Source: Lysobacteraceae bacterium (GTDB lineage Bacteria; Pseudomonadota; Gammaproteobacteria; Xanthomonadales; Xanthomonadaceae). Taken from it: a stretch of DNA of 9,481 nt. Under the pieces are notes generated by a model. The model was not told the DNA's origin. It made no database searches and saw only the letters and a list, made by a program, of their open reading frames with translations. This document shows, one piece after another, positions 1 through 6,175 of the stretch. Location: positions 1-9,481 of the forward strand of contig JAIXTZ010000113.1 in the NCBI GenBank assembly GCA_027483745.1. Direction: 5' to 3'. Made by a program: the position numbers and the translations under genes. Numbering within the stretch: the first letter of the stretch is position 1; each line of letters starts with the position of its first letter.

Positions 1-126
1 CGCTGCTCCGACTTCACCGCCTTCATGTACTTGGGCGAGCTGGTCGAGCACGGCGTCACGCAGCAGATCTTCACCAAGCCCTCGAAGCAGCAGACCGAGG
101 ACTACATCACCGGCCGGTTCGGCTGA
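1..126 (+). CDS. pstB: Phosphate ABC transporter ATP-binding protein PstB (C-terminal end, partial)
   Basis: The open frame enters from the left edge and ends at TGA 124-126, leaving the last 41 residues. PstB is the cytoplasmic ATPase of the high-affinity phosphate importer PstSCAB and, with PhoU, takes part in signalling phosphate sufficiency to PhoR. The visible part starts [16 protein letters not shown], the strand-helix region after the H-loop. It ends with [12 protein letters not shown], nearly identical to the C-terminus of E. coli PstB (as I recall it) and diagnostic for the family. The Walker A, signature and Walker B motifs lie outside the window. phoU follows after 14 bases, the normal pst operon order, so co-transcription is expected. 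The Pho box that would control it should lie upstream of pstS, outside this window. Confidence 0.96.
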   Translation, partial: RCSDFTAFMYLGELVEHGVTQQIFTKPSKQQTEDYITGRFG

Positions 127-129
127 GCC

Positions 130-134
130 AGGAG
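130..134 (+). promoter_or_regulatory. Ribosome binding site of phoU
   Basis: AGGAG, 6 bases before the ATG at 141. It lies in the 14-base gap after the pstB stop codon and fixes the phoU start at 141. Confidence 0.75.
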
Positions 135-140
135 CGCACC

Positions 141-833
141 ATGGGCACCGAACACATCGTCAAGAGCTTCGACGCCGAACTCGAGCGCATCAACGGCGAG
201 ATCACCCGCATGGGCGAGATGGCCCTGGGCCAGATCGAGGCGGCCATCGACGTGCTGCAGCGCCGCGACAGCAAGGCTGCCGAGCGCGTCACCATCAACG
301 ACGACGCCATCGACGAGCTTGAGCGCGTCATCTCCAACGACGTGCTGCGCGTGCTGGCCCTGCGCCAGCCGATGGCCCGCGACCTGCGCGAGGTCTACGC
401 GGCACTGCGCATCGCCGCAGACATCGAGCGCATCGGCGACTACGCCTCGAACGTGGCCAAGCGCTCGATGGTGCTGAACCAGAGCGCGCCCGTGGCGCCC
501 GCGCGGGGCCTGCCGGCGCTGGCGACGCTGGCCAGCGAACTGCTGGCCGAGGCCCTCGAGGCCTACCGCCTGCGTGACGCCGAACGTGCCGCCGCCATGC
601 GCGATCGCGACGCGGAACTCGATGCCGCCTACACCAGCCTGTTCCGCGAGCTCCTCACCTACATGGCCGAGGACCCGAAGCAGATCACGCCCTGCACGCA
701 CCTGCTGTTCATGGCGAAGAACATCGAACGCATCGGCGACCACGCCACCAACATCGCGGAAAACACCTGGTTCCTCGTGCATGGCGAAGCAATGAGCGGC
801 AGCCGCGAGAAAGCCGACAAGACCAGCGAGTAG
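141..833 (+). CDS. phoU: Phosphate-specific transport system accessory protein PhoU
   Basis: A 230-residue protein, close to the usual PhoU length (about 235). PhoU is a cytoplasmic, all-helical protein that links the PstSCAB transporter to the sensor kinase PhoR. It keeps the Pho regulon off when phosphate is plentiful and limits phosphate uptake. The sequence shows the two tandem three-helix PhoU repeats. Each carries the acidic metal-cluster motif: DIERIGDYASNVAK at residues 94-107 and NIERIGDHATNIAE at 194-207, exactly 100 residues apart. The start at 141 is supported by AGGAG 6 bases upstream. The frame ends at TAG 831-833 with a charged, low-complexity tail (SREKADKTSE). It lies directly behind pstB, the standard context. 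A minus-strand open frame that covers it is a GC-rich shadow. Confidence 0.97.
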   Translation: MGTEHIVKSFDAELERINGEITRMGEMALGQIEAAIDVLQRRDSKAAERVTINDDAIDELERVISNDVLRVLALRQPMARDLREVYAALRIAADIERIGDYASNVAKRSMVLNQSAPVAPARGLPALATLASELLAEALEAYRLRDAERAAAMRDRDAELDAAYTSLFRELLTYMAEDPKQITPCTHLLFMAKNIERIGDHATNIAENTWFLVHGEAMSGSREKADKTSE

Positions 834-850
834 CGAAAAAAATCCGCCGC

Positions 851-860
851 GGGGGAGGAG
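851..860 (+). promoter_or_regulatory. Strong ribosome binding site of the SpoIIAA-like gene
   Basis: GGGGGAGGAG ends 4 bases before the ATG at 865 (the GGAGG core is 6 bases away). It selects 865 over the internal ATG at 904, which lacks such a site. It is the best Shine-Dalgarno match in the window. Confidence 0.7.
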
Positions 861-864
861 CACG

Positions 865-1287
865 ATGGCGCCACCGGCACTCCGAGGCCGCCACCGCGGC
901 GGCATGACCATCCACCGCTCCGGCCGGATCCTGTACGTGGAATCCACGGGCCCCTTCGACGGCCCCATGGTCGACACCGTGATCGAAGCCTATCGCCCCT
1001 TCATCGCCGAGCTGGCGGCGCGCGGGGCGTTCGGGCACATCAGTCTGTTCCACGGCAGCATGGTGGTCACGCCGGACGGGATCCGGGCCTTTGGCCGGTT
1101 GCTCGACGCCTGGCGCGCATCGGGCATTGAGTCCGTGGCCAACGCCTACGTCGCTCCGCCCGGCATCGAGGGCCGCGACACGATGATGCCCCTGCTCGGC
1201 GGGCTGTTTCGCTCGCCGTTCCGGGAGTTCGAGGCGATCGCCGACGCCGAACGTTGGATCCGCGACGAGCTCGCGTCGGCTCAATAG
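865..1287 (+). CDS. SpoIIAA/STAS-like small soluble protein of unknown function
   Basis: A 140-residue protein with no membrane segment or signal peptide. The pattern is that of the SpoIIAA-like (STAS/SEC14-type) superfamily of small alpha/beta proteins: a GRILYVESTGPF strand pair near residues 20-31, a helix with a conserved-looking YRPFIAEL (43-50), a G-H-I-S-L strand (57-61), a helix of about 72-85 ending in GIESVANAYV, and a final FEAIADAERWIRDEL helix (122-136). The last resembles the 'f.d.eeA..WL' ending common in these proteins. Such proteins are thought to bind partner proteins or small ligands, but no role can be assigned here. The first 13 residues (rich in Arg and Pro) precede the fold, and translation from Met14 at 904 would give a neater domain; however, the strong GGGAGGAG favours 865. 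It begins 31 bases after phoU and may be read through from the pst operon. The family call is tentative. Confidence 0.72.
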   Translation: MAPPALRGRHRGGMTIHRSGRILYVESTGPFDGPMVDTVIEAYRPFIAELAARGAFGHISLFHGSMVVTPDGIRAFGRLLDAWRASGIESVANAYVAPPGIEGRDTMMPLLGGLFRSPFREFEAIADAERWIRDELASAQ

Positions 1288-1340
1288 GCCGAAGCTCCCG
1301 GCGTACGAACCGTCGAAGTCGCGGATTCAGGCCTCGAGCG

Positions 1341-1360
1341 GTCGTCGGACGCGCGACGGT
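1341..1360 (+). terminator. Possible weak hairpin after the SpoIIAA-like gene
   Basis: GTCGTCG and CGACGGT pair around a 6-base loop GACGCG (five Watson-Crick pairs plus two G-T pairs). It lies in the only sizeable gap on the plus strand (1288-1401), where the phosphate genes end and the lipid cluster begins. There is no T run after it, so it is not a classic intrinsic terminator. In such GC-rich DNA it may be chance. Confidence 0.18.
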
Positions 1361-1394
1361 CACGACGGGACCCGCTGCCGGCGACGGGCCCGCC

Positions 1395-1423
1395 TTGTCG
1401 CGTGACGCATCGGCCGTTAGCGT
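1395..1423 (+). promoter_or_regulatory. Candidate weak sigma70-type promoter for the lipid cluster
   Basis: TTGTCG (1395-1400) and TAGCGT (1418-1423) lie 17 bases apart, matching 4 of 6 and 3 of 6 consensus positions. Transcription would begin near 1430. That would rule out the GTG start at 1402 but fit a TTG start at 1453 in the same frame. The match is weak; it is listed because the six-gene cluster needs a promoter in this gap unless it is read through from upstream. Confidence 0.15.
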
Positions 1424-2067
1424 GGGTGGCCCCTTCCGCCCCCCATCGCCCCTTGACGCTCTATTCGCTCAAACCCCGCTTCCAGGCGCTGCTCCGCCCT
1501 GGAGTCGCCGCACTCGCCGATGCTGGCGTCACCGCGAACCAGGTCACCGTCGCCACCTGCGGGGTCTCCGTCGCGCTGGGCGTCCTGCTGGCGTGCGTGC
1601 CGCAGCCCTCGCTGTTCCTGCTGCTTCCCGCGTGGATGCTGGGGCGGATGGCGCTCAATGCCGTCGACGGCATGCTGGCCCGTGAGTTCGGCCAGCAGTC
1701 GCGCCTCGGCGGCTACCTCAACGAACTCACCGACGTCATCGCCGACAGCGCCCTGTTCCTGCCCTTCGCGCTGGTCGCGCCGTTCGCCCCCGCCTGGGTG
1801 GTGGGCGTCGTGCTGCTGGCCATCCTCAGCGAATATGCGGGCGCGCTCGGACCGATGATGGGGGGCGCGCGTCGCTACGACGGCCCGCTGGGCAAGAGTG
1901 ATCGCGCCTTCGTGTTCGGCGCGCTTGGCTTCTGGCTCGGCATCGCCGGATCGCTGCCGGCATGGATGGCATGGCTGATGCCGGCGCTGTGCCTGCTGCT
2001 GGCCTGGACGATCGTCAATCGCGTCCGCACTGGACTCGCCAACCCCCTTCCCCCCAAGGACGCCTGA
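1402..2067 (+). CDS. YnbA-like CDP-alcohol phosphatidyltransferase family protein (Asn-substituted motif)
   Basis: An inner-membrane protein of about 220 residues with several hydrophobic segments (around 47-66, 68-82, 116-148, 169-205). Enzymes of this family transfer a phosphatidyl group from CDP-diacylglycerol to an alcohol, with metal ions held by the motif D-x2-D-G-x2-A-R-x8-G-x3-D-x3-D. Here the spacing is perfect, but the first and third Asp are Asn: N86, D89-G90, A93-R94, G103, N107, D111. I recall the same Asn residues in E. coli YnbA, as well as the N-terminal TLYxxKPxFQ and a GKSDRA motif, all present here (19-28 and 164-169). The start is uncertain. GTG at 1402 opens the frame, but TTG at 1453 would give an N-terminus aligned with YnbA and drop an unusual 17-residue extension; neither has a Shine-Dalgarno site. 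It heads the six-gene lipid cluster. The head-group alcohol cannot be told from sequence. Confidence 0.88.
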   Translation: MTHRPLAWVAPSAPHRPLTLYSLKPRFQALLRPGVAALADAGVTANQVTVATCGVSVALGVLLACVPQPSLFLLLPAWMLGRMALNAVDGMLAREFGQQSRLGGYLNELTDVIADSALFLPFALVAPFAPAWVVGVVLLAILSEYAGALGPMMGGARRYDGPLGKSDRAFVFGALGFWLGIAGSLPAWMAWLMPALCLLLAWTIVNRVRTGLANPLPPKDA

Positions 2068-2072
2068 AACGC

Positions 2073-3818
2073 ATGCGCCACTGCACGGAATCGACCTTCG
2101 CCAGCCACGACGGCGCCACCCTGTTCTACCGGCACTGGCCGGCCACCGGAACCTCCCGCGGTGCCATCGTGCTGTTCCATCGCGGCCACGAGCACGGAGG
2201 CCGCACGGCCCACCTCGCCGAGGAACTGGACCTGCCGGATTTCGACGTCTTCGCCTGGGACGCGCGCGGCCACGGCCGATCGCCCGGCGAGCGCGGCGAC
2301 AGCCCGTCGTTCGGCACCTCGGTGCGCGACGTGCAGGCCTTCATCGATCACATCGGTGCGAGCCACGGAATCGCTCCGGAACGCATCGCTGTCGTGGCGC
2401 AGAGCGTGGGCGCGGTGCTGGCGGCCACCTGGGTGCATGACTACGCGCCGAAGATCCGCGCCCTCGTGCTGGCCTCGCCGGCCTTCCAGGTGAAGCTCTA
2501 CGTCCCGTTCGCGCGGACCGGCCTGCGGCTGATGCAGGCGCTGCGCGGCAACTTCTTCGTCAACAGCTACGTCAAGGCCAAGTTCCTGACGCACGATCCC
2601 GCGCGCATCGCCAGCTACGAGGCCGACCCGCTGGTGACACGTCCGATCTCGGTGCGCATCCTGCTGGGGCTCTACGACGCCGCCGAGCGTGTGGTTGAAG
2701 ACGCGCAAGCCATCCATGTGCCCACGCAGCTGCTCGTGTCGGGCGCCGATTTCGTCGTGCACCATGGGCCGCAGCACCGCTTCTTCGAACGGCTCGGCAC
2801 GCCGATCAGGGAAAAGCACGTGCTGCCCGGCTTCTTCCACGACACGCTGGGCGAGAAAGACCGGCACATCGCGCTCGCGAAGGTTCGCCGCTTCGTGCTG
2901 CAGCGCTTCGATGCACCGCTCGCGGTCCCCGACCTGCGCCGCTCGCACGAGGCCAGCGAGAGCCAGATCGAATCGGATGCGCTGGCCGCGCCGCTGCCGT
3001 GGTGGTCGCCCCGGGCCTGGTACTGGGCGATGACGAAAGCGTCGCTCCGGTTCGGCGCGCTGTTCTCGACGGGGCTGAAGCTCGGTGAAGACACCGGCTA
3101 TGACTCGGGCAGCACCCTGGACTTCGTCTATCGCGATCGCGCGGAAAGCGGCAACCCGATCGGCAAGCTGATCGACCGCGTCTACCTCGGTTCGATCGGC
3201 TGGCGCGGCATCCGGGTGCGCAAGCGCCACGTTGAGGCGCTGCTGCGGCGGGCGATGGCGCAGCTGCGCGAAGCAGGCCAACCGGTGCGGGTCATGGACA
3301 TCGCCGCAGGCCACGGCCGCTACGCGCTGGAGTTCTTCGCCGATGCCGGGCAGCGCCCCGACGCCGTCCTGCTGCGTGACTACAGCCCGCTGAACGTCGA
3401 GCAGGGCCGCGCGCTGATCGAGGCCAAAGGCCTCGGGGGCATCGCCCGTTTCGAACAGGCCGACGCCTTCGATCGGGCGCAGGTGGCCGGCGCGCAGCCC
3501 GCACCGACGCTCGGCATCGTCTCGGGCCTGTACGAGCTGTTCCCGGACAACACGCTGCTCGAAGCCTCGCTCGCCGGCCTGGCCGACGCGATCCCCGTGG
3601 GTGGCTATCTCGTCTACACCGGCCAGCCCTGGCATCCCCAGCTGGAGCTGATTGCGCGGGGCCTGACCAGCCATCGGCAGGGCGCGGCCTGGGTGATGCG
3701 TCGACGCAGCCAGCGCGAGATGGACCAGCTCGTCGAGGCCGCCGGCTTCCGCAAGCTCGAACAGCGGATCGACGAGTTCGGCATCTTCACGGTGTCGTTG
3801 GCCCAGCGCATCGCATGA
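2073..3818 (+). CDS. YnbC-like bifunctional alpha/beta hydrolase - SAM methyltransferase fusion
   Basis: A 581-residue two-domain protein without an obvious signal peptide. Residues 1-280 are an alpha/beta hydrolase of the monoglyceride lipase type: oxyanion region HRGHEHGGR (36-44), DARGHGRSPGE (63-73), nucleophile elbow AQSVG with Ser111, likely acid Asp226 (VSGADF) and His256 (GFFHD). After a linker, residues about 345-581 form a class I methyltransferase: motif I VMDIAAGHGRYALE (407-420), an acidic turn RDYS (435-438) after the second strand, and QADAFD (462-467). This matches the architecture of E. coli YnbC. The start at ATG 2073, 5 bases after the upstream stop, has AAGGA 12 bases away; the frame is open further upstream but only within the preceding gene. 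It overlaps the next gene by ATGA. The likely substrate is a lipid or lipid head group, from context only. The elbow begins with Ala rather than Gly. Confidence 0.92.
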   Translation: MRHCTESTFASHDGATLFYRHWPATGTSRGAIVLFHRGHEHGGRTAHLAEELDLPDFDVFAWDARGHGRSPGERGDSPSFGTSVRDVQAFIDHIGASHGIAPERIAVVAQSVGAVLAATWVHDYAPKIRALVLASPAFQVKLYVPFARTGLRLMQALRGNFFVNSYVKAKFLTHDPARIASYEADPLVTRPISVRILLGLYDAAERVVEDAQAIHVPTQLLVSGADFVVHHGPQHRFFERLGTPIREKHVLPGFFHDTLGEKDRHIALAKVRRFVLQRFDAPLAVPDLRRSHEASESQIESDALAAPLPWWSPRAWYWAMTKASLRFGALFSTGLKLGEDTGYDSGSTLDFVYRDRAESGNPIGKLIDRVYLGSIGWRGIRVRKRHVEALLRRAMAQLREAGQPVRVMDIAAGHGRYALEFFADAGQRPDAVLLRDYSPLNVEQGRALIEAKGLGGIARFEQADAFDRAQVAGAQPAPTLGIVSGLYELFPDNTLLEASLAGLADAIPVGGYLVYTGQPWHPQLELIARGLTSHRQGAAWVMRRRSQREMDQLVEAAGFRKLEQRIDEFGIFTVSLAQRIA

Positions 3819-5107
3819 GCCCGGCACCGATCGCGTGGCGGCGGGGACTGGCCTGGCTGGCCTTCCTCGGCCCGTTCTTCTACCTGAGCTACGGCATCGC
3901 CAACCATCTCGCGGCCACGCGCGGGGACGTGCCGTCGGTCGTGTTCGACTGGGAGCACGCGGTCCCCTTCGTGGCGTGGAGCATCGTGCCCTACTGGTCG
4001 ATCAACGCCTTCTACGCCGCCTCGCTGTTCGTGCATCGCAGCGCCGCGGCCGTGGACGTTCAGGGGCGACGACTGCTGACCGCGCAGCTGGTGGCCGTGG
4101 CCTGCTTCCTGCTATGGCCGCTGCACTTCAGCTTTGAACGGCCCGACACCCACGGGCTGCCCGGCGCGATGTTCGACGCGCTCACCAGCTTCGACAAGCC
4201 CTACAACCAGGCGCCATCCCTGCACATCGCGCTGCTGGTGATCCTGTGGGCGGTCTACACGCCGAAGCTGCGGCCGTCGCTGCGGCCGCTGCTCCACGCG
4301 TGGTTCCTGCTCATCGGCATCTCGGTGCTGACGACCTACCAGCACCACTTCATCGACCTCCCGACCGGCGCGCTGCTTGGCGCGTTCTGCCTGTGGCTCT
4401 GGCCCGAGCACGGCCCTTCACCGCTGGCCAGTGCAGGCTGGACCAGAGATGCGGCCCGGCGACGGATCGCGCTGCGCTATGGGCTCGGCGCGTTCGCCTG
4501 CACGGCCGTCGCCGTGGCCATGGGCGGCGCGGCGTGGTGGCTGCTGTGGCCTGCCGTGAGCCTGCTGCTGGTGGCCTTCGCGTATGCGGGGCTCGGGGTT
4601 GCGGCGTTCCAGAAGCAGGCCGATGGCCGGCTGTCGCCCGGGGCATGGCTGCTCCTGCTGCCGTACCTGATCGCCGCGCGCATCAACCAGTGGGCGTGGA
4701 CGCGCGCCCTGCCGGCAGACGCCATGGTGGCGGACGATGTGCGGATCGGCCGCGTTCCGCGCTGGGGGGAATCGTTGCCACCGTCAACGGCGCTGCTCGA
4801 CCTGAGCGCGGAACTGCATGCCCCCGCGACGAACAGCGAACGTTTTCCCTGCCTCGATCTCGTGGCCCCCGACCCCGAACGGCTCAAGCACGCCGCGGAG
4901 CGGATCGAAGCACTCCGCCACGGCCAGACCGTGCGCGTGGCCTGCGCGCTCGGCTTCTCCCGCAGCGCCTGCGCCGTCGCGACATGGCTGCTGCGCAGCG
5001 GCCGCGCGCCCAGCCTCGACGAAGCCATCGAGCGACTGCGTGCGGCACAGCCTCGGCTGGTGATCGGCGAGGCGCAGCGCGCCGCCATCCTCGAGGCCAG
5101 CGCATGA
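3815..5107 (+). CDS. YnbD-like PAP2-family membrane phosphatase fused to a dual-specificity phosphatase domain
   Basis: A 430-residue inner-membrane protein. The N-terminal half has about six hydrophobic helices and a PAP2 (type 2 phosphatidic acid phosphatase) site in reduced form: FERP (108-111, motif 1), PSLH (134-137, replacing PSGH) and HHFIDLPTG (177-185, the His177-x3-Asp181 dyad). Two more hydrophobic helices (about 223-262) and a hydrophobic patch (276-288) follow. Residues about 305-430 resemble a dual-specificity/tyrosine phosphatase: DDVRIGRVPR (307-316), a possible general acid at Asp348, and the P-loop CALGFSRS, with Cys377 and Arg383 as C-x5-R. The residue before Cys is Ala376, not the usual His. 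E. coli YnbD has this domain pair. The ATG overlaps the stop of the hydrolase-methyltransferase gene (ATGA, 3815-3818), so translation is probably coupled. Its substrate (lipid phosphate, inositol-like phosphate or protein) is unknown. Confidence 0.9.
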   Translation: MSPAPIAWRRGLAWLAFLGPFFYLSYGIANHLAATRGDVPSVVFDWEHAVPFVAWSIVPYWSINAFYAASLFVHRSAAAVDVQGRRLLTAQLVAVACFLLWPLHFSFERPDTHGLPGAMFDALTSFDKPYNQAPSLHIALLVILWAVYTPKLRPSLRPLLHAWFLLIGISVLTTYQHHFIDLPTGALLGAFCLWLWPEHGPSPLASAGWTRDAARRRIALRYGLGAFACTAVAVAMGGAAWWLLWPAVSLLLVAFAYAGLGVAAFQKQADGRLSPGAWLLLLPYLIAARINQWAWTRALPADAMVADDVRIGRVPRWGESLPPSTALLDLSAELHAPATNSERFPCLDLVAPDPERLKHAAERIEALRHGQTVRVACALGFSRSACAVATWLLRSGRAPSLDEAIERLRAAQPRLVIGEAQRAAILEASA

Positions 5108-5541
5108 GCGGGAACATCGCCAGCGACCGAGAGCTCGCTGCGCAGGCCGCCGACGTGCTGCGTCGGCCCCGCGGCCTTCCCTGGGTCATCGCCGCCCTGA
5201 TGCTTCTCGCCGGATTCGGCCTGTGGCTCACCTTCAGTCACGCCGCAGCGCTCGCCATGTTCACGCTCGCGTTGCTGGCCGGCGCTATCGCGGCCTATGC
5301 CGTCGCCCGCGCCCGCTACGATGCGGTCGTCTTCCGCGATTGGGCCGCCGCGGACGACCTGCGTGCCGAGATCGCACGTTTCGACGCACGCTGGTCACGC
5401 ACGCCGCAGGAGCACTCGCGACCCATGGCGGACCGCGTGGCCGGCGCCCTCCGTTGGAAGCAGCGTGGCCTGATCGCGACGGGCGTCCAAGGATGCTTCG
5501 TCGCCGCTGGCCTTTGGCCGCTCCGCCATCTGCTGGATTAA
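5104..5541 (+). CDS. Small membrane protein of unknown function in the lipid cluster
   Basis: A 145-residue protein that I do not recognise. The ATG at 5104 overlaps the stop of the phosphatase gene (ATGA, 5104-5107), which fixes the start. The frame is open back to 4246, but that part only shadows the phosphatase. After a charged N-terminus (1-26) there are two hydrophobic helices, about 27-44 (WVIAALMLLAGFGLWLTF) and 47-68. These are followed by a soluble, charged stretch (70-120, with FRDWAAADDLRAEI and RFDARW) and a third moderately hydrophobic segment (122-139). This predicts two or three membrane spans and a cytoplasmic or periplasmic helical loop. No catalytic motif is visible. Its position between the phosphatase and the acyltransferase (4 bases to the next ATG) suggests a subunit or scaffold of the lipid pathway; this is inference. 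Confidence 0.85.
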   Translation: MSGNIASDRELAAQAADVLRRPRGLPWVIAALMLLAGFGLWLTFSHAAALAMFTLALLAGAIAAYAVARARYDAVVFRDWAAADDLRAEIARFDARWSRTPQEHSRPMADRVAGALRWKQRGLIATGVQGCFVAAGLWPLRHLLD

Positions 5542-5545
5542 CCCG

Positions 5546-6175
5546 ATGCTGGCCCGACTCGCCGCCACCGCCATCACCGCCGCCACGCGCCTGCTCACCG
5601 GCGCGCGCACCATCTGGATGGCCCCTCCGCCGCCCGGCTTGCAGCGCGTGTACTTCGCCAACCACAGCAGCCACGGTGATTTCGTCCTGTTGTGGTCCTC
5701 GCTCGACCCCCGCGAACGCGTCCGCACGCGTCCCGTCGCCGGCGCCGACTACTGGAATGGCGACCCGCTGCGGCGCTTCATCGGCCAGCGCGTGTTCCGC
5801 GCGGTGCTCGTCGACCGCAATCCGGCGACGCGGACCGCCGATCCGGTCGAACAGATGCTCGAGGCCGTCGACGCCGACGACTCGCTGATCCTCTTCCCCG
5901 AGGGCACGCGCAACCTCACCGAAGAGCGCCTGCTGCCGTTCAAGGCCGGCCTGTGGCACGTCGGTCGCCGACGCCCGGCGCTGAACCTCGTGCCGGTGTG
6001 GATCGACAACCTCAACCGCGTGATGCCGAAGGGCGAACTGCTGCCGGTGCCGCTGCTGTGCACGGTGCGCTTCGGCGAACCGCTGCATGTCGAAGAGGGC
6101 GAAACCAAGGACGCCTTCCTGCACCGGGCTCGCGAGGCCCTGCTCGCCTTGGCCCCCGAACAGGACGACCGCTGA
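5546..6175 (+). CDS. PlsC-family 1-acyl-glycerol-3-phosphate acyltransferase-like protein
   Basis: A 209-residue membrane-associated enzyme of the lysophospholipid acyltransferase (PlsC/AGPAT) family, which moves acyl groups to lysophosphatidic acid or related acceptors. It has the catalytic H-x4-D motif NHSSHGD (His40, Asp45), the acceptor-binding motif FPEGTRN (117-123) and the proline-containing motif VPVWID (149-154). Between them lie conserved-looking residues such as VDRNP (89-93). There is only a short hydrophobic N-terminus (about 1-19), so it is small for the family (E. coli PlsC is about 245). It begins 4 bases after the preceding stop, and its own stop overlaps the start of the CdsA paralogue (TGATG at 6173-6177). 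Because it lies inside the lipid cluster, it is more likely a dedicated paralogue than the housekeeping PlsC. No gene symbol is given for that reason. Confidence 0.92.
   Translation: MLARLAATAITAATRLLTGARTIWMAPPPPGLQRVYFANHSSHGDFVLLWSSLDPRERVRTRPVAGADYWNGDPLRRFIGQRVFRAVLVDRNPATRTADPVEQMLEAVDADDSLILFPEGTRNLTEERLLPFKAGLWHVGRRRPALNLVPVWIDNLNRVMPKGELLPVPLLCTVRFGEPLHVEEGETKDAFLHRAREALLALAPEQDDR

Noticed and set aside
834..850. Run of A bases after phoU as a terminator or promoter
   Set aside because: The run of seven A bases has no preceding hairpin on the plus strand. On the minus strand it would follow no gene. It is most likely ordinary spacer before the ribosome site.
1875..3827. A 650-codon open frame on the minus strand
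   Set aside because: It mirrors the hydrolase-methyltransferase gene, whose motifs are clear. Its translation is Arg/Ala/His/Gln-rich without motifs. Long antisense frames are expected in very GC-rich coding DNA.
4246..5103. Upstream extension of the 145-residue membrane protein into one 431-residue protein
   Set aside because: The added part is Arg/Ala/Pro-rich and out of frame with the phosphatase gene it covers. The ATG at 5104 makes a normal ATGA overlap.
5692..6174. Upstream extension of the CdsA paralogue to 475 residues
   Set aside because: The extension is a frame shadow of the acyltransferase. The ATG at 6175 overlapping its stop gives a normal N-terminus and family-like length.
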